Assembly (NCBI RefSeq): GCF_030732065.1
Contig: NZ_JAVBHX010000002.1
Span: forward strand, 369,904 to 433,903
Reading direction: 5' to 3'
DNA length: 64,000 nt
Origin: Oceanimonas aquatica
Lineage (GTDB): Bacteria; Pseudomonadota; Gammaproteobacteria; Enterobacterales; Aeromonadaceae
Positions 28,391 to 39,693 of this stretch are shown here, in pieces. Each line of letters opens with the position of its first letter. Positions within the stretch are counted from its first letter, which is position 1. The position numbers were made by a program, and so were the translations under genes. Below the pieces are notes generated by a model. The model saw only the letters and a list, made by a program, of their open reading frames with translations, had not been told where the DNA came from and did not search any database.

Positions 28391-28852
28391 TTAACCCTCG
28401 CGTTTGGCGCACATCAGTTCGGCGGTACATACCACTTCGCCGTCGACGCTGGCAACACCGGTAAATTTGGCGATGCCACGGCGCTCTTTCAGATAAACCA
28501 CGTCCAGTACCAGCTGGTCTCCCGGCACCACGGGGCGCTTGAAGCGGGCGTTATCGATGGACGCGAAGTAATACAGCTCGTTGGGCTTGGGCTTGCCCAC
28601 CATCTTGAATGCCAGAATGCCGGTGGCCTGAGCCATGGCTTCCAGGATCAGCACACCAGGGAACACCGGCTTGTTGGGAAAGTGACCGGTGAACATGGGC
28701 TCGTTGAACGATACGTTCTTGATGCCGCGCAGGGTTTTGCGCTCGGGGCTTATCTCGTAGTGAGCCACCTTGTCGACCATCAGGAAAGGATAGCGGTGCG
28801 GCAACAGTTCCAGGATTTCCTGGATGTCCAACTGATTCAGTTCGTTACTCAA
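28391..28852 (-). CDS. fabZ: 3-hydroxyacyl-ACP dehydratase FabZ
   Basis: Removes water from 3-hydroxyacyl-ACP in fatty acid elongation and competes with LpxA and LpxD for the hydroxyacyl-ACP pool. The 153 residues include [14 protein letters not shown] and [23 protein letters not shown], which hold the catalytic His and Glu of the hot-dog fold. It sits between lpxD (24-base gap) and lpxA (two-base gap), the conserved order that ties membrane phospholipid and lipid A synthesis. Confidence 0.96.
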   Translation of the reverse strand: MSNELNQLDIQEILELLPHRYPFLMVDKVAHYEISPERKTLRGIKNVSFNEPMFTGHFPNKPVFPGVLILEAMAQATGILAFKMVGKPKPNELYYFASIDNARFKRPVVPGDQLVLDVVYLKERRGIAKFTGVASVDGEVVCTAELMCAKREG

Positions 28853-28876
28853 AATTTAACCCTACCAAAAATGTGC

Positions 28877-29899
28877 TTAGTCGTTGTTGTTCAGTTTTTT
28901 TTCAAGCTGGCTCAGCCGCTTGTGCATATCGTCGATGCGCATGACACGCGCCGCCGTTTTACGCCATTCCTTGTTCGGTTGCAGCGGAATACCGGAGGAA
29001 TAAATGCCGGGCTCGGTAATGGGCCGCATCACCATGCTCATGCCGGTAATGGTGACGCCGTCACAGATTTCCATGTGGCCGTTGAACACGGCAGCGCCGC
29101 CAATAATACAATATTTACCGACCTTGAGACTACCGGCCATGACGGTCCCCCCGGCCATGGCAGTGCCGTAGCCGATCTCCACGTTGTGGGCGATCTGGCA
29201 CTGGTTGTCGATAATGACGTTGTCGGCGATGCGGGTATCCTCCAGCGCACCTCTGTCTATGGTAGTACAGGCGCCGATTTCAACCCGGTTGCCGATGACC
29301 ACGCCACCGAGCTGGGGGATCTTGACCCACTCGCCCTTGTTGTTGGCATAGCCGAAACCGTCAGCACCGATCACCGTGCCCGACTGCACCAGGCAGTCGC
29401 TGCCCAAGGTCACGCCGTGATAAATGGTGACATTGGCCCAGAGTTTGGTGCGCGCACCCAGGCGCGTGTTTTTGCCCACAAAACAACCCGGGCCGACGAT
29501 CACGTCGCTTTCAAGCACCACACCGGACTCGATCACCGCATTGGCGCCAATGGCCACACCTTCACCCAAGGTGGCATCGTCCGCCACCACGGCGCTGGGA
29601 TGAATGTCCTGCGCCGGGACCGGCGTGGTATCCAGGGCCTGAGCCGCCAGGGCAAAGCCGAGGTAGGGGTCGCTCATCACCAGGCAGGCCAGCGGACAGG
29701 CCGCGCGATCCGACTCCCTGACAATAACGGCAGACGCCTGCGTATCTTTAAGAAGGTGGCGATACTTGTCGTCGGTCAGAAAGGCGACGTCGCCGGGACC
29801 GGCCTTGTCGAGGGTGTTGACCTTGTGAATGGGCTGCGCCGGGTCTCCGTGCAGCTCGGCTCCCAGTGCCTGGGCCAGTTGTTGCAGTGTGATGCTCAT
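28877..29899 (-). CDS. lpxD: UDP-3-O-(3-hydroxyacyl)glucosamine N-acyltransferase
   Basis: Third acylation-pathway enzyme of lipid A, adding the N-linked hydroxyacyl chain. The 340 residues (E. coli 341) comprise an N-terminal uridine-binding domain, a hexapeptide-repeat beta-helix from about residue 100, and a C-terminal helix ending in a coiled segment ([16 protein letters not shown]). The catalytic histidine is in [27 protein letters not shown] and [12 protein letters not shown] are conserved blocks. It starts 13 bases after the skp stop. Confidence 0.96.
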   Translation of the reverse strand: MSITLQQLAQALGAELHGDPAQPIHKVNTLDKAGPGDVAFLTDDKYRHLLKDTQASAVIVRESDRAACPLACLVMSDPYLGFALAAQALDTTPVPAQDIHPSAVVADDATLGEGVAIGANAVIESGVVLESDVIVGPGCFVGKNTRLGARTKLWANVTIYHGVTLGSDCLVQSGTVIGADGFGYANNKGEWVKIPQLGGVVIGNRVEIGACTTIDRGALEDTRIADNVIIDNQCQIAHNVEIGYGTAMAGGTVMAGSLKVGKYCIIGGAAVFNGHMEICDGVTITGMSMVMRPITEPGIYSSGIPLQPNKEWRKTAARVMRIDDMHKRLSQLEKKLNNND

Positions 29900-29912
29900 G
29901 GGCTTGCTCTTG

Positions 29913-30413
29913 TTACTTGCTGACGCGGCTGATCACCTGTTGGGTGATGTCGAGAGAAGGTGACACATAGATCACGGCTCCCCGCTCGATCACCAGATCC
30001 AGCCCTTGCGCCTTGGTGATTTCATCTATCGCGCCCTTGATGCGCGACAGCATTTTCTGACGTTCTTCCTGCTCGCGACGGGCCCGGTCCTGCTCCAGTG
30101 ACCGTGCCTTCTGCACGAAGCTGGCCTGCATGTCGTTCAGCTTTTTCTGGGCCTCGGCCTTTTGCTGGTCGTTCATGAAGGCCATGTCTTTTTGCTGTTT
30201 TTCCACAAAGCTGCGGCCCTGCTCTTCCAGCTTCTGCACTTCCTTCACGCGGGAAGCAAATTCGTTTTTCAGCTTGTTACGTACCACGTCACGCTGAGGC
30301 ATTTTCTGAAATACCTCGGCGGTGTCCACCACGGCAATCTTGCCCTGGGCCTGAGCAAAGGTGGCGGTCAGCACCAGCGCCAGGGCGCCGGCCAGTTTAA
30401 TCAGTTTGTTCAT
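29913..30413 (-). CDS. skp: Periplasmic chaperone Skp (OmpH family)
   Basis: Holds unfolded outer-membrane proteins in the periplasm before delivery to BamA. Start at 30413 gives [23 protein letters not shown], a clear signal peptide cleaved after AQA, with GGAG upstream; a longer frame to 30458 is repeat sequence. The mature part of about 144 residues is highly charged and predicted to form the long coiled-coil tentacles of Skp (for example [17 protein letters not shown] and [12 protein letters not shown]). Precursor length is 166 against 161 in E. coli. A family A repeat fills the bamA-skp gap. Confidence 0.94.
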   Translation of the reverse strand: MNKLIKLAGALALVLTATFAQAQGKIAVVDTAEVFQKMPQRDVVRNKLKNEFASRVKEVQKLEEQGRSFVEKQQKDMAFMNDQQKAEAQKKLNDMQASFVQKARSLEQDRARREQEERQKMLSRIKGAIDEITKAQGLDLVIERGAVIYVSPSLDITQQVISRVSK

Positions 30414-30432
30414 TAAAATTCTCCTTAATGTT

Positions 30433-30523
30433 GGAGCGCGGGCAGCTTGCCCGCACATTGTCGCGCAGCGACAACCTTTTGAGCGCCCTGCGGGCGCTAT
30501 TGCAGGCTGGCAGCCTGCGCTCC
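30433..30523 (+). repeat. Family A palindromic repeat in the bamA-skp gap
   Basis: Full copy with ends GGAGCGCGGGC / GCCTGCGCTCC. Its second stem is TTGTCGCGCAGCGACAA where other copies have TTGGCGCGAAGCGCCAA-type stems, so both arms changed together. It begins one base after the bamA stop codon and ends 20 bases before the skp start, inside a co-oriented operon, and would be transcribed into the mRNA. Confidence 0.88.
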
Positions 30524-30524
30524 A

Positions 30525-32933
30525 TTAAAACGTACGGCCGATGTTGAAGTTAAACACTTCGGTCTTGTCCCCTTCCACCTCGGTCACCGGCGTGGCCAGG
30601 GAGAACACCAGCGGGCCGAGCGGCGACAGCCACTGCATGCTGACCCCGGCAGCGGCACGATACTCCCCCGGATCGCCGAAGTCATAACAGCCGCTCACGC
30701 AACCGGCGAAATCGGACGCATCGTACTCGGTGTCCCATACCGTGCCGACATCCATAAACAGGCTGGTGCGCAGGGAACGCTGCAGATCCTCGCCGGCAAA
30801 GGGCGTGGGCACAATCAGCTCCACCGAGCCCGCCAGCAGGGCGTTACCGCCGATGGCGCTACCATCGGTGGTGAGGTCACCATTGTCTTCCCGGAACACG
30901 GCACGCGGCCCCACCGAGCTGCTCTTGAAGCCCCGCAGCGTACTGAAGCCACCGGCGTAGTAGTTTTCAAAGAAGGGCAAGCGGCTGGTGTTGCCGTAGC
31001 CATCGGCGTAGGCGGCGCGGAACTTACCGTGCAGCACCCAGTTGTGCTTGCGATCCAGCGGAAAATAATGGCCGTCATCAAAGCTGAATTTGTAGTACTG
31101 CAGATCCGAGCCCGGTACCGTGGCCTTGAGGCCCACGCTCTGGCGGCTGCCGGCGGTGGGGAACACGCCCCGGTTCAGGGTGTTGCGGGTCCAGCCGGCG
31201 GTGATGTCAAAGTCATCGAAACTGACTTTTTCGTTTTTATCCGCGCCGTTGTCGGTCCAGAAGTCCTGCAGTTGCAGCGAGGCCCGGTCCGGCTGGCTCA
31301 GGGTGTTGTGTTCATAGCCCAGGCTGAAGTTCAGCCGGTTGTTTTCATCAATGGGGAAGCCGGTCAGGGCACGCACACCATAGGTGGTGCTTTCATAGTC
31401 AACAGAGCCCAGATCGTCATCAGACTCGAATGACCTGTAGTAAACACGTCCGCCCAGGCTGACCCCGTCCACGGTGAAGTAGGGATCGGTAAAATCGAGC
31501 GACACGTTCTTCGAGTAGTCGTTCATCTGGGAGTTGATGCCCACCCGGTTACCGGTGCCGAGGAAGTTGTCCTGCTCCACACCTGCCTGAATGCTGAAGC
31601 CCGAATCGGTACCAAAGCCCACGCCGAAGTTGATGGAGCCGGCGGGCTGCTCCTTGACCTTGACATCCAGATCCACCAGGTCATCCTGCCCCGGCAGGCG
31701 CTGAGTGTTGACTTCGACGTTTTCAAAGTAGCCCAGACGGTTCAGACGGGTACGGGACTGCTCCACGCTTTCGCTCGACAGCCAGGTGCCTTCCATCTGG
31801 CGCATTTCCCGGCGCAGCACTTCGTCCTTGGTGATCTCGTTGCCGCTGAAGTTGATGCGGCGCACATAGACCCGGTTGCCCGGCTCGATGTTGACCACCA
31901 GCTCCACCTTGTTGGTGGCTTCGTCGATCTGCGGAAAGGTGTTGATACGCGGATAGGCATAGCCGAAGCGGCCGAGGAAGCGCGACAGCAGCTCTTCCAT
32001 GTGGGCCACGTCGGCGGCGGAGTAGAGATCGCCGCGCTGAACGGGCACCAGCTCGTTCAGCTCGCGTTGTCTGTCGATCAGGTTGCCGCGCAGGCTGACG
32101 CCGGAGACGGTGTATTGCTCGCCTTCCGTCACGTTCAGAGTGATGTAGACCCCTTCCTTGTCGGGGGACATGGACACCTGAGTGGAGGTGACGTCGGCTT
32201 TCAGGTAGCCCCGGTCGCGATAGAAGGAGCGCAGGGTTTCAATGTCGCCGGCCAGTTTCTGCTTCTGGTAGCGCTGGTCGCCCATGATATTCCACCAGGG
32301 CACGTCATCGGACAGCTCCAGCTGATCCAGCAGTTGTTCTTCGCTGAAGGCCTGGTTGCCGACAATGTTGATCTGCTTGATCTCGGCGGCTTCGCCTTCC
32401 ACGAATTCAAACTTGAGATCGACCCGGTTGCGGGGCAGCGGTGTCAACACCGCCTTGACGTCGGCGGAATACTTGCCCACGCCATAGTAGAAGTCTTCCA
32501 GGCCCTGCTCCAGCTCGCTCAGGGTGGTGCGGTCCAGGGGCTCGCCCACCCGCACGCCGGCTCCTTCGAGACTTTCGCGCAGCTGCTCTTCCTTGATTTC
32601 CTTGTTGCCGCTGAAGCTGATGCCGGCAATGGTGGGCCGCTCGGTGACCTGCACCACCAGGGTGTCGCCGTCGCGCAGCAATTGTACCTGCTCAAAGTTG
32701 CCCGAGGCATACAGGCTGCGAATGGCCTCGGCCAGGCGGGACTGATCCACTTCTTCCCCCACCCGCACCGGCAGGCTCAGCAGTGCCGCGCCCAGGGTTA
32801 CCCGTTGCAGGCCGTTCACCTGTATGTCTTCTACCACAAAGGGGGTCATGCCGCTCTGTGCCTGGGCCAGCATGCTGGCCCCCAGCAGGCAGGAAGCGGC
32901 GAGCGTGTTCTTGAGTGCCCTTGTTTTTGCCAT
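30525..32933 (-). CDS. bamA: Outer-membrane protein assembly factor BamA
   Basis: Central beta-barrel of the BAM complex, which inserts outer-membrane proteins. The ATG at 32933 gives an 802-residue precursor (E. coli 810) with signal peptide [26 protein letters not shown]-like, cut after AQA. Five POTRA domains cover about residues 30-420. The 16-strand barrel follows, with the loop-6 motif LRGF in place of VRGF and the C-terminal FNFNIGRTF ending in aromatic Phe. A TTG at 32966, overlapping the rseP stop, is an alternative start. The next gene upstream is rseP. Confidence 0.97.
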   Translation of the reverse strand: MAKTRALKNTLAASCLLGASMLAQAQSGMTPFVVEDIQVNGLQRVTLGAALLSLPVRVGEEVDQSRLAEAIRSLYASGNFEQVQLLRDGDTLVVQVTERPTIAGISFSGNKEIKEEQLRESLEGAGVRVGEPLDRTTLSELEQGLEDFYYGVGKYSADVKAVLTPLPRNRVDLKFEFVEGEAAEIKQINIVGNQAFSEEQLLDQLELSDDVPWWNIMGDQRYQKQKLAGDIETLRSFYRDRGYLKADVTSTQVSMSPDKEGVYITLNVTEGEQYTVSGVSLRGNLIDRQRELNELVPVQRGDLYSAADVAHMEELLSRFLGRFGYAYPRINTFPQIDEATNKVELVVNIEPGNRVYVRRINFSGNEITKDEVLRREMRQMEGTWLSSESVEQSRTRLNRLGYFENVEVNTQRLPGQDDLVDLDVKVKEQPAGSINFGVGFGTDSGFSIQAGVEQDNFLGTGNRVGINSQMNDYSKNVSLDFTDPYFTVDGVSLGGRVYYRSFESDDDLGSVDYESTTYGVRALTGFPIDENNRLNFSLGYEHNTLSQPDRASLQLQDFWTDNGADKNEKVSFDDFDITAGWTRNTLNRGVFPTAGSRQSVGLKATVPGSDLQYYKFSFDDGHYFPLDRKHNWVLHGKFRAAYADGYGNTSRLPFFENYYAGGFSTLRGFKSSSVGPRAVFREDNGDLTTDGSAIGGNALLAGSVELIVPTPFAGEDLQRSLRTSLFMDVGTVWDTEYDASDFAGCVSGCYDFGDPGEYRAAAGVSMQWLSPLGPLVFSLATPVTEVEGDKTEVFNFNIGRTF

Positions 32934-32962
32934 AGCCTGACTTGATCCTTGTGTCTTGTCGC

Positions 32963-34312
32963 TCAAAGGCGACCAATGTCGTTAAACAGCGCCAGCCCCA
33001 TCAGCAATATCAGCAGGGCCGCCCCTATTCTGTATCCCAGCTCCTGAATGCGCTCCGGCACCGGCCGGCCGGTAATGGCTTCCACCGTGTAAAACAGCAG
33101 GTGCCCGCCATCGAGCACCGGCAACGGCAACAGGTTGATGATGCCCAGGTTGACGCTGACCAGTGCCATAAAACTCAGAAAATACACCAGCCCGAACCCG
33201 GCACTGGCCCCGGCGCCCTTGGCGATGGAAATGGGACCGCTCAGGTTGTCGAGGGAGACGATTCCGGTCAGTAACTTGCCGATCATCTGAAAGGTCAGCA
33301 CCGTAAGCTCCCAGGTGCGCTCTGCCCCTTCCCACAACGCCCGCAGCGGGCCGTAAGTCAGCTCAAAGCGATAACGGTCGTCCACCGGGGTCACCGATGG
33401 TGCCAGCCCCACATAGCCAATGGCCCTGTCATCGGTCTCAAGCAGCGCCGGTGTGAGCATCAGGTCGAGGCTCTGACCCTCACGACGCACCACAAGTTCC
33501 ATCGGCTGCTCGGGAGACGACTGCACCAGGGTCACAAACTGCGCCCAGTCGTTCAGGATTTGACCATTGGCGCTCACCAGGGTGTCTTCAGGCCGCAGGC
33601 CGGCCTCGGCGCCGGCACCGCCCCGAATCACCTCTTCCAGGGTCAGGGTGGGGATGGGGCCTTCAGGCACCAGCCCCAGCGCCGTGATGGGCGACTCGCT
33701 GTCGGGATCAAACTGCCAACGCGCCAGGGGCACCGTCAGTTGCTGTTGCTGGCCACGCTCGGTTTGTACCACCAGGGTGGTTTGCTCGGCACCGATGTTG
33801 CCAATAAGGGAAAAGTTCACGTCTTCCCAGGTCAGAATGTCGTTGCCGTCGATGGCGGTGATCTGCATGCCCGGCTGCACACCGGCAACGGCGGCGGGAG
33901 ACTCGGCGGCCACGTCGCGGACCACCGGCTTGACCGACGGCACGCCAATCAGAAACATCAGCCAGAAGGCAAACACCGCAAACAAAAAGTTGGCCATGGG
34001 CCCGGCCACCACAATGGCCATGCGCGCCCATACCGATTTGTTGTCAAAGGCCTGTTCCGCCAGCTCCGGCGGCACCTCGTCGACCCGGCCATCCAGCATT
34101 TTGACGTAGCCCCCCAGGGGGATCATGGCCACCACGTATTCGGTGCCGTCGCGGCCGGTTTTGCGCCAGATGGGCTTGCCAAAGCCGATGGAAAAGCGTT
34201 CGACCCGCACGCCGTTACGGCGGGCCACCCAGAAGTGGCCGTATTCGTGTACCGCCACCAGTATGCCAAGGGCGATGATAAAAGCGCCCAGATTCCACAG
34301 TATTTCGGTCAT
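32963..34312 (-). CDS. rseP: Intramembrane site-2 protease RseP
   Basis: Cleaves the anti-sigma factor RseA within the membrane after DegS, releasing sigma-E, and removes signal-peptide remnants. The 449 residues match E. coli (450). The zinc motif HEYGH is at residues 22-26, two PDZ domains lie at about 115-310, and the third metal ligand is in [12 protein letters not shown]. Four membrane helices are visible. It overlaps dxr by four bases. Position directly upstream of bamA links envelope stress control with outer-membrane assembly. Confidence 0.97.
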   Translation of the reverse strand: MTEILWNLGAFIIALGILVAVHEYGHFWVARRNGVRVERFSIGFGKPIWRKTGRDGTEYVVAMIPLGGYVKMLDGRVDEVPPELAEQAFDNKSVWARMAIVVAGPMANFLFAVFAFWLMFLIGVPSVKPVVRDVAAESPAAVAGVQPGMQITAIDGNDILTWEDVNFSLIGNIGAEQTTLVVQTERGQQQQLTVPLARWQFDPDSESPITALGLVPEGPIPTLTLEEVIRGGAGAEAGLRPEDTLVSANGQILNDWAQFVTLVQSSPEQPMELVVRREGQSLDLMLTPALLETDDRAIGYVGLAPSVTPVDDRYRFELTYGPLRALWEGAERTWELTVLTFQMIGKLLTGIVSLDNLSGPISIAKGAGASAGFGLVYFLSFMALVSVNLGIINLLPLPVLDGGHLLFYTVEAITGRPVPERIQELGYRIGAALLILLMGLALFNDIGRL

Positions 34313-35502
34313 GCGCGTGTCCCGATCAGTTGCCCGGCCAGCCGGCGCGCTTCGGCGTCGAGGGCCAGTATGTCTTCCAGCGCCTGCGCCCGGTTCACTC
34401 CCAGGCGGTCCATGACCTTTCGGTTAATGTCGGCAATGGCCATAAAGCCGAGCCGGCCTTCCAGAAAGGCCGCCACCGCCACCTCGTTGGCCGCGTTCAG
34501 CGCCGTGGTGGCGCCCTGGCCGGCGGCGCAGGCGTCCATGGCCAGCTGCAGGCACGGATAGCGGGCCATGTCGGGTGCCATAAAGCTCAGCTCACCCAGG
34601 CGAGTGAAGTCCAGCGGTGCCACGCCGGACTCGATACGCTCGGGCCAGGCCAGAGTATGGGCGATAGGAGTCATCATATCCGGCTGGCCAAGCTGGGCCA
34701 AGACGGAACCGTCCGAGTACTGCACCATAGAATGGATCACCGACTGAGGGTGCACCAGCACCTCAATTTGTGCCGGGGCGGCGTTGAACAACCAGCGCGC
34801 TTCTATGTATTCCAGCCCCTTGTTCATCATGGTGGCGGAATCGACGGAGATTTTGGGGCCCATGGACCAGTTGGGATGATTCACCGCCTGAGCCGGGGTG
34901 ACCGCGGCCAGCTCGCCGACCGGGGTATAACGAAAGGGGCCACCGGAGCCGGTGAGCAGAATTTTACCGATGCCGGCGGCGGCGAGATCGGCGCGACCGG
35001 GTGAACGCTGCAACGGCTCGGGCAGGCACTGAAAAATGGCATTGTGCTCGCTGTCCACGGGCAGCAACAGGGCATTGCTGTGATGCACGGCGTCAATAAA
35101 CAGCTCGCCGCTCATTACCAGGGCTTCCTTGTTGGCCAGCAATACCCGCTTGCCGGCCTTCACCGCCGCCAGGGTGGGCAGCAGGCCGGCGGCGCCGACG
35201 ATGGCGGCCATTACGGCATCCACCTCGGGTTCGGCGGCCACCGTGCACAGGGCCTCGCTGCCTTGCAGCACCTCGGTTGAGCTGCCGGCGTCACGCAGCA
35301 GGCGGCGCAACTCGGCCGCCGCCGTGGCGTCGGCCATGACCGCATAGCGCGGTGTAAATTCCAGGCAGTCATCGAGCATGCGCGCCACCTGGCGACTGGC
35401 GGTCAGGGCAAATACCGAGAAGCGCTCAGGGTGGCGGCGTACCACCCCCAGCGTACTTTGGCCGATGGAGCCGGTTGCACCCAGTATGGTCAGCTGTTGC
35501 AT
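34309..35502 (-). CDS. dxr: 1-deoxy-D-xylulose 5-phosphate reductoisomerase
   Basis: Second step of the MEP isoprenoid pathway, using NADPH and a divalent metal. The ATG at 35502 gives [20 protein letters not shown] and 397 residues (E. coli 398); the frame to 35535 runs into cdsA. NADPH motif [19 protein letters not shown], metal-binding [12 protein letters not shown], and [16 protein letters not shown] are present. The product feeds undecaprenyl diphosphate synthesis by UppS, encoded two genes upstream. Here dxr lies between cdsA and rseP, unlike the E. coli position after frr. Confidence 0.97.
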   Translation of the reverse strand: MQQLTILGATGSIGQSTLGVVRRHPERFSVFALTASRQVARMLDDCLEFTPRYAVMADATAAAELRRLLRDAGSSTEVLQGSEALCTVAAEPEVDAVMAAIVGAAGLLPTLAAVKAGKRVLLANKEALVMSGELFIDAVHHSNALLLPVDSEHNAIFQCLPEPLQRSPGRADLAAAGIGKILLTGSGGPFRYTPVGELAAVTPAQAVNHPNWSMGPKISVDSATMMNKGLEYIEARWLFNAAPAQIEVLVHPQSVIHSMVQYSDGSVLAQLGQPDMMTPIAHTLAWPERIESGVAPLDFTRLGELSFMAPDMARYPCLQLAMDACAAGQGATTALNAANEVAVAAFLEGRLGFMAIADINRKVMDRLGVNRAQALEDILALDAEARRLAGQLIGTRA

Positions 35503-35503
35503 C

Positions 35504-36358
35504 TCAGCCCTGCCCCGCCAGTTGGTATACCACAATAAAAATGGGCAGGGCCGCGGTCAGACTGTCGACCCTGTCCATGATGCCGCCGTGACCGGGCAGT
35601 ATGTTGCCCGAGTCCTTGAGTCCGGCTTCACGCTTAAACATGCTTTCCACCAGATCGCCCAGCACCGAGGCCAACACCGCGACGGCCGAGGCCAGCAACA
35701 CCGCATTGCGTTGTGCTCCAGGCAGCTCCACCGCCTGAGTCACCACCAGGGCCAGTACGCAGGCAGCAATCACACCGCCGATCATGCCTTCCAGGGTCTT
35801 GCCCGGGCTGACGCTGGGGCACAGCTTGTGCTTGCCAAAGGTCTTGCCGGCGAAGTAGGCGCCGGTGTCGGCGGCCCACACCAGGGCCATGACGAACAAC
35901 AGCAGCCAAGCACCGTAGTGGGCATCCTGCTCGTACTGATAGCTGCGCAGCACCAGCATCGACCAGAAGAACGGCACCAGGCTGAGCAGGGCAAAGGCCG
36001 CCTTGAGCCAGGGCCGGTGCTGCCACAAGGCACGGCTGGCCGGGTAGCGCAGCACCAGGGGCAGCGCACACAGCCACCACAGGGCGCCGGCGCCCAGCAC
36101 AACACCGATAAGACCGTGCAGGCCATCGGCCCAGATTTGCTCAATGGGCACGCTGGCCATCAGGGCTACCAGCACCATGGCCAGAAAGACCATGACCACG
36201 TTGGATTTTTGGGTATCGATAAAACGCCCCCACTCCCGGCCGGCCAGCAGGTAAACGGCGGTGGCAAAGAGGGCAAAAAACGGCAGGGGCAGCAAAAAAA
36301 TGGCCCCCAGCACCACAGGGATCAGGCACAGGGCCGTAATAATACGAAGCTTCAGCAA
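35504..36358 (-). CDS. cdsA: Phosphatidate cytidylyltransferase
   Basis: Makes CDP-diacylglycerol, the precursor of all phospholipids, in the inner membrane. The 284 residues contain about eight hydrophobic segments and the CDP-alcohol signature near the C-terminus, [20 protein letters not shown] followed by IMDRVDS. It starts 63 bases after uppS and ends one base before the dxr start codon, so dxr translation may be coupled. Confidence 0.96.
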   Translation of the reverse strand: MLKLRIITALCLIPVVLGAIFLLPLPFFALFATAVYLLAGREWGRFIDTQKSNVVMVFLAMVLVALMASVPIEQIWADGLHGLIGVVLGAGALWWLCALPLVLRYPASRALWQHRPWLKAAFALLSLVPFFWSMLVLRSYQYEQDAHYGAWLLLFVMALVWAADTGAYFAGKTFGKHKLCPSVSPGKTLEGMIGGVIAACVLALVVTQAVELPGAQRNAVLLASAVAVLASVLGDLVESMFKREAGLKDSGNILPGHGGIMDRVDSLTAALPIFIVVYQLAGQG

Positions 36359-36421
36359 GAAATGTCCTCTTTCTCGGGGTGCGCTGTGTGCTCACCCTGA
36401 TCGTTTTTATTTATTGTCGGC

Positions 36422-37189
36422 TCAGGCGTCGGTTTTTTGTGCCAGCTGCTCTCTTATCTGGGCGCCGGTACAGCCAAAGCGCCGCTCCCGTCCCACAAAG
36501 GCAGCAATGGCATCACTGAAGGCATCCTCGCCAAAATCGGGCCAGAGCACGGGGGTAAAATAGAACTCGGCGTAGGCCAGCTGCCATAGCAAAAAGTTGC
36601 TGATGCGTTGCTCGCCACCGGTGCGGATCAGCAGATCCACCGGCGTCGAATCGGCAAGCTGAATGTGCTCATTGAGCAGCGACTCGGTGATCTCCGCCGG
36701 CGCCAGCTCCCCCCTTGCCACTTGCTCGGCCAGTCCCCGCGCCGCCTGGGTAATGTCCCAGCGGCCACCATAATTGGCGGCAATATTGAGGGTAAAACCG
36801 GTATTGCTGGCGGTGAGGCGCTCTGCATCGTCAATCTTGCGCTGCAGGTGCGGGGCGAAGGCGCTGCGATCTCCGATGATGCGCAGCCGAATGTTGTTGC
36901 GGTGCAGCTTGCGCACCTCGGAGCCCAGCACGGCAATAAACAGGCTCATCAGGGCACTGACTTCGTCTTCAGGACGGCGCCAGTTTTCGCTGGAGAAGGC
37001 AAACAGGGTCAGGGCATCGAGGCCGAGCCGGTAGCCAAAACTGACCGCCGCGCGCACCGATTTCACCCCGGCCTTGTGACCGGACACTCTGAATTTTCCC
37101 CGTTGCTCGGCCCAGCGCCCGTTGCCATCCATGATGATGGCGACGTGACGGGGCAGCGGCTGACCTTCAAATGCTGCCGTTGCTGGCAT
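36422..37189 (-). CDS. uppS: Undecaprenyl diphosphate synthase
   Basis: Builds the C55 lipid carrier used for peptidoglycan, O-antigen and capsule units, including the products of the polysaccharide locus in this window. Start at 37189 ([20 protein letters not shown]) has AGGAG upstream; a GTG six bases earlier is less likely. The 255 residues show [12 protein letters not shown] with catalytic Asp21, [23 protein letters not shown] and the [20 protein letters not shown] block, in the expected order for cis-prenyltransferases. Confidence 0.96.
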   Translation of the reverse strand: MPATAAFEGQPLPRHVAIIMDGNGRWAEQRGKFRVSGHKAGVKSVRAAVSFGYRLGLDALTLFAFSSENWRRPEDEVSALMSLFIAVLGSEVRKLHRNNIRLRIIGDRSAFAPHLQRKIDDAERLTASNTGFTLNIAANYGGRWDITQAARGLAEQVARGELAPAEITESLLNEHIQLADSTPVDLLIRTGGEQRISNFLLWQLAYAEFYFTPVLWPDFGEDAFSDAIAAFVGRERRFGCTGAQIREQLAQKTDA

Positions 37190-37261
37190 AGTCACTCCTG
37201 CACAAAAACAAACGCCGTGCAGGCAGCTACACGGCGTTGGCTACTATACCTGATGTAACTA

Positions 37262-37819
37262 TCAGATTTCCATTAACTCTTTTTCTTTGGCGGCGAGGGC
37301 GTCGTCCACCTGCTTGATAAAGAGATCGGTCAGTTTCTGAATGTCGTCCTGGCCGCGACGATCGTCGTCTTCGGAGATCTCTTTTTCCTTCAGCAGTGCC
37401 TTCAGGCTGCTGTTGGCGTCGCGACGAATGTTGCGAATGGCCACCCGGCCCTGCTCGGCTTCGTTGCGTACCACCTTGATCAGATCCTTGCGACGCTCTT
37501 CGGTGAGCGGCGGCAGCGGAATGCGGATCATGGCACCGGCGCTGGACGGGTTCAGGCCCAGATCGGAAGTCATGATGGCCTTCTCAACGGCCTGGATCAT
37601 GGAGCGATCGAACACGGTGACGGCCAGGGTGCGGGAGTCTTCGGTAGTGATGTTGGCCAGCTGGTTCAGCGGCGTGGAGGCACCGTAGTAGTCCACGTGA
37701 ATGGTGTCGAGCAGGCTGGGGTGAGCACGACCGGTGCGCACCTTGTTCATCTGGGTTTTCAGCGCTTCCACGCTTTTTTCCATGCGGGTCTTGGCGTCGG
37801 TTTTGATGTCGTTTATCAC
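37262..37819 (-). CDS. frr: Ribosome recycling factor
   Basis: Splits the post-termination ribosome with EF-G. A GTG start at 37819 gives [20 protein letters not shown] and 185 residues, the same length as E. coli; AGGA lies about ten bases upstream. [36 protein letters not shown] and the C-terminal [21 protein letters not shown] are conserved. The frame reaching 37897 only translates the family D repeat. It lies 85 bases after pyrH and 72 before uppS. Confidence 0.97.
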   Translation of the reverse strand: MINDIKTDAKTRMEKSVEALKTQMNKVRTGRAHPSLLDTIHVDYYGASTPLNQLANITTEDSRTLAVTVFDRSMIQAVEKAIMTSDLGLNPSSAGAMIRIPLPPLTEERRKDLIKVVRNEAEQGRVAIRNIRRDANSSLKALLKEKEISEDDDRRGQDDIQKLTDLFIKQVDDALAAKEKELMEI

Positions 37820-37843
37820 GGTCGTTATCCTTGTTTTGTCTCG

Positions 37844-37897
37844 GTGAGGAGTGAGGGATGAGGAGACTCCCCTCACGCCTTTCCCCTCACCTCTCAC
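37844..37897. repeat. Family D inverted repeat between pyrH and frr
   Basis: GTGAGGAGTGAGGG on the left pairs with CCCCTCACCTCTCAC on the right around a GGAGACTCC core. A similar GTGAGG/CCTCAC element is at 48398-48465. It would form a hairpin in the pyrH-frr mRNA just upstream of the frr ribosome site. Confidence 0.7.
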
Positions 37898-37903
37898 AGT
37901 GTA

Positions 37904-38635
37904 TCAGAGCTTGTTGCTGATCAGAGTGCCTTCGGTTTCACCCATAACGGCACGACGCAGGGCGCCCGGCTTGTTCATATTGAACACGCGAATGGGCAGG
38001 TTGTGATCCCGCGCCAGGGTAAAGGCCGCCAGATCCATCACCTTGAGCTCCTGGTCGAGCACGTCGTCGTAGCCCAGGTGGTGATACAGCTCGGCATCGG
38101 GGTTCTTGACCGGATCGTCGCTGAACACACCGTCCACCTTGGTGGCCTTGAGCACCACGTCGGCCTCGATTTCGATGCCGCGCAGGCAGGCCGCCGAGTC
38201 GGTGGTAAAGAAGGGGTTGCCGGTACCGGCGGAGAAGATCACCACCCGGCCCTTGCGCAGCAGACTGATGGCATCGGCCCAGTTGTAGCTGTCGCACACG
38301 CCTTCAAGGGTAATGGCTGACATCAGACGGGCATTCACATAAGCACGGTGCAGAGCATCGCGCATGGCCAGACCGTTCATCACGGTGGCCAACATACCCA
38401 TGTGGTCGCCCACCACGCGGTTCATGCCCGCTTTGGCCAGGCCCGCACCACGGAAAAGGTTGCCGCCGCCAATCACCAGGCCAACCTGGACGCCCAGTTC
38501 CACCAGTTCCTTGATTTCCTGAGCCATACGCTCCAGTACGGCGGGGTCAATTCCAAAGCCTTCCTCTCCCTGCAGCGCTTCGCCGCTGAGCTTGAGAAGA
38601 ATGCGTCTGTATGCGGGTTTCGGATTGGTACTCAT
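37904..38635 (-). CDS. pyrH: Uridylate kinase
   Basis: Phosphorylates UMP to UDP, a regulated step of pyrimidine supply. The 243 residues (E. coli 241) belong to the amino acid kinase fold: [19 protein letters not shown] at the start, [41 protein letters not shown] and [16 protein letters not shown]. It follows tsf after a hairpin and precedes frr, the standard rpsB-tsf-pyrH-frr order. Confidence 0.97.
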   Translation of the reverse strand: MSTNPKPAYRRILLKLSGEALQGEEGFGIDPAVLERMAQEIKELVELGVQVGLVIGGGNLFRGAGLAKAGMNRVVGDHMGMLATVMNGLAMRDALHRAYVNARLMSAITLEGVCDSYNWADAISLLRKGRVVIFSAGTGNPFFTTDSAACLRGIEIEADVVLKATKVDGVFSDDPVKNPDAELYHHLGYDDVLDQELKVMDLAAFTLARDHNLPIRVFNMNKPGALRRAVMGETEGTLISNKL

Positions 38636-38655
38636 GCTTTCTATTCCTGGTCATA

Positions 38656-38682
38656 GAAAGACCGCGACGAGATGTCGCGGTC
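38656..38682 (-). terminator. Hairpin between tsf and pyrH, possible attenuator
   Basis: On the minus strand GACCGCGAC ATCTC GTCGCGGTC is followed by TTTCT. It is a strong stem with only a short T run, so partial termination between tsf and pyrH is likely. Confidence 0.65.
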
Positions 38683-38707
38683 CGAATAGCATTAAAAAAG
38701 GCGGGAA

Positions 38708-39586
38708 TTAACCCTTGGAAGCGGCGATCTGAGCCTGAACTTCGGCAGCGAAGTCTTCTTCCTTACGCTCGATACCTTCACCCACTTCAAAGCGGACAAA
38801 GCCCAGAGCGTCGGCGCCTTTCTGCTTGAGCAGCTCGCCTACGGAGATGGACGGATCCTTGACGAAGGGCTGACCGGTCAGAGAGATTTCGCCGGTGAAC
38901 TTCTTCATGCGGCCTTCAACCATCTTCTCGGCGATTTCCTTGGGCTTGCCGGAGTTAACGGCGATGTCCACCTGGATTTCACGCTCTTTGGCAACCACGT
39001 CGGCAGACACGTCTTCGGGCTTGACGAACTGCGGAGTGGAAGCGGCCACGTGCATGGCCACGTCTTTGGCCAGCTCTTCGTCGCCACCCTGCAGGTTGGC
39101 GATAACGCCAATGCGGGTGCCGTGCAGGTAGGTGGTCAGGTTGTCGCCTTCCACCAGCACTACGCGACGCAGGCTCATGTTTTCACCGATCTTGGCGATC
39201 AGGTTGGTCAGGGCGGTTTCAACGGTTTCACCGTTGGCCAGTTCGGCGGCCTTCAGGGCTTCAACGTCGTTGATCTTGTTGGCCAGGGCCAGATCGGCGA
39301 TCTGCTCGCCCAGGGCGCGGAAACCGGCGTCCTTGGCAACGAAGTCGGTTTCGCTGTTCATTTCTACCAGCACGGCGGTGTTGCCGGCCTGGCGAGCCAG
39401 GATGATACCTTCGGCAGCGATGCGGCCGGCTTTCTTGGCAGCTTTGGCCTGGCCGGACTTGCGCATGTCTTCAATGGCCTGCTCGATGTCGCCATTGGCT
39501 TCGATCAGGGCTTTTTTACAATCCATCATGCCGGCGCCAGTGCGCTCGCGCAGTTCTTTTACCAGGGCGGCGGTAATGTTAGCCAT
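38708..39586 (-). CDS. tsf: Translation elongation factor Ts
   Basis: Nucleotide exchange factor for EF-Tu. The 292 residues begin with the UBA-like [20 protein letters not shown], followed by [21 protein letters not shown] and [10 protein letters not shown], which contacts EF-Tu. The length is close to E. coli (283). It follows rpsB after a hairpin at 39611-39639. Codon use is highly biased, as expected for an abundant translation factor. Confidence 0.98.
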   Translation of the reverse strand: MANITAALVKELRERTGAGMMDCKKALIEANGDIEQAIEDMRKSGQAKAAKKAGRIAAEGIILARQAGNTAVLVEMNSETDFVAKDAGFRALGEQIADLALANKINDVEALKAAELANGETVETALTNLIAKIGENMSLRRVVLVEGDNLTTYLHGTRIGVIANLQGGDEELAKDVAMHVAASTPQFVKPEDVSADVVAKEREIQVDIAVNSGKPKEIAEKMVEGRMKKFTGEISLTGQPFVKDPSISVGELLKQKGADALGFVRFEVGEGIERKEEDFAAEVQAQIAASKG

Positions 39587-39610
39587 TCGTAATGTCCTCG
39601 GTCTTGTTTC

Positions 39611-39639
39611 AAAGAAAACAGGGGCACATGGCCCCTGTT
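39611..39639 (-). terminator. Hairpin between rpsB and tsf, likely partial terminator
   Basis: Minus strand AACAGGGGC CATGT GCCCCTGTT followed by TTCTTT. The nine-base stem and T-rich tail fit an attenuator setting the tsf to rpsB ratio, as known for the E. coli operon. Confidence 0.75.
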
Positions 39640-39693
39640 AACCTATAACTTGCGTACGGTTAATAAAGGCGTGAGCGCTAAGCTCAGTCTTTA

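Noticed and set aside
30414-30458. Longer N-terminus for skp
   Set aside because: The extra codons come from the family A repeat and would bury the signal peptide; the ATG at 30413 has a proper ribosome site.
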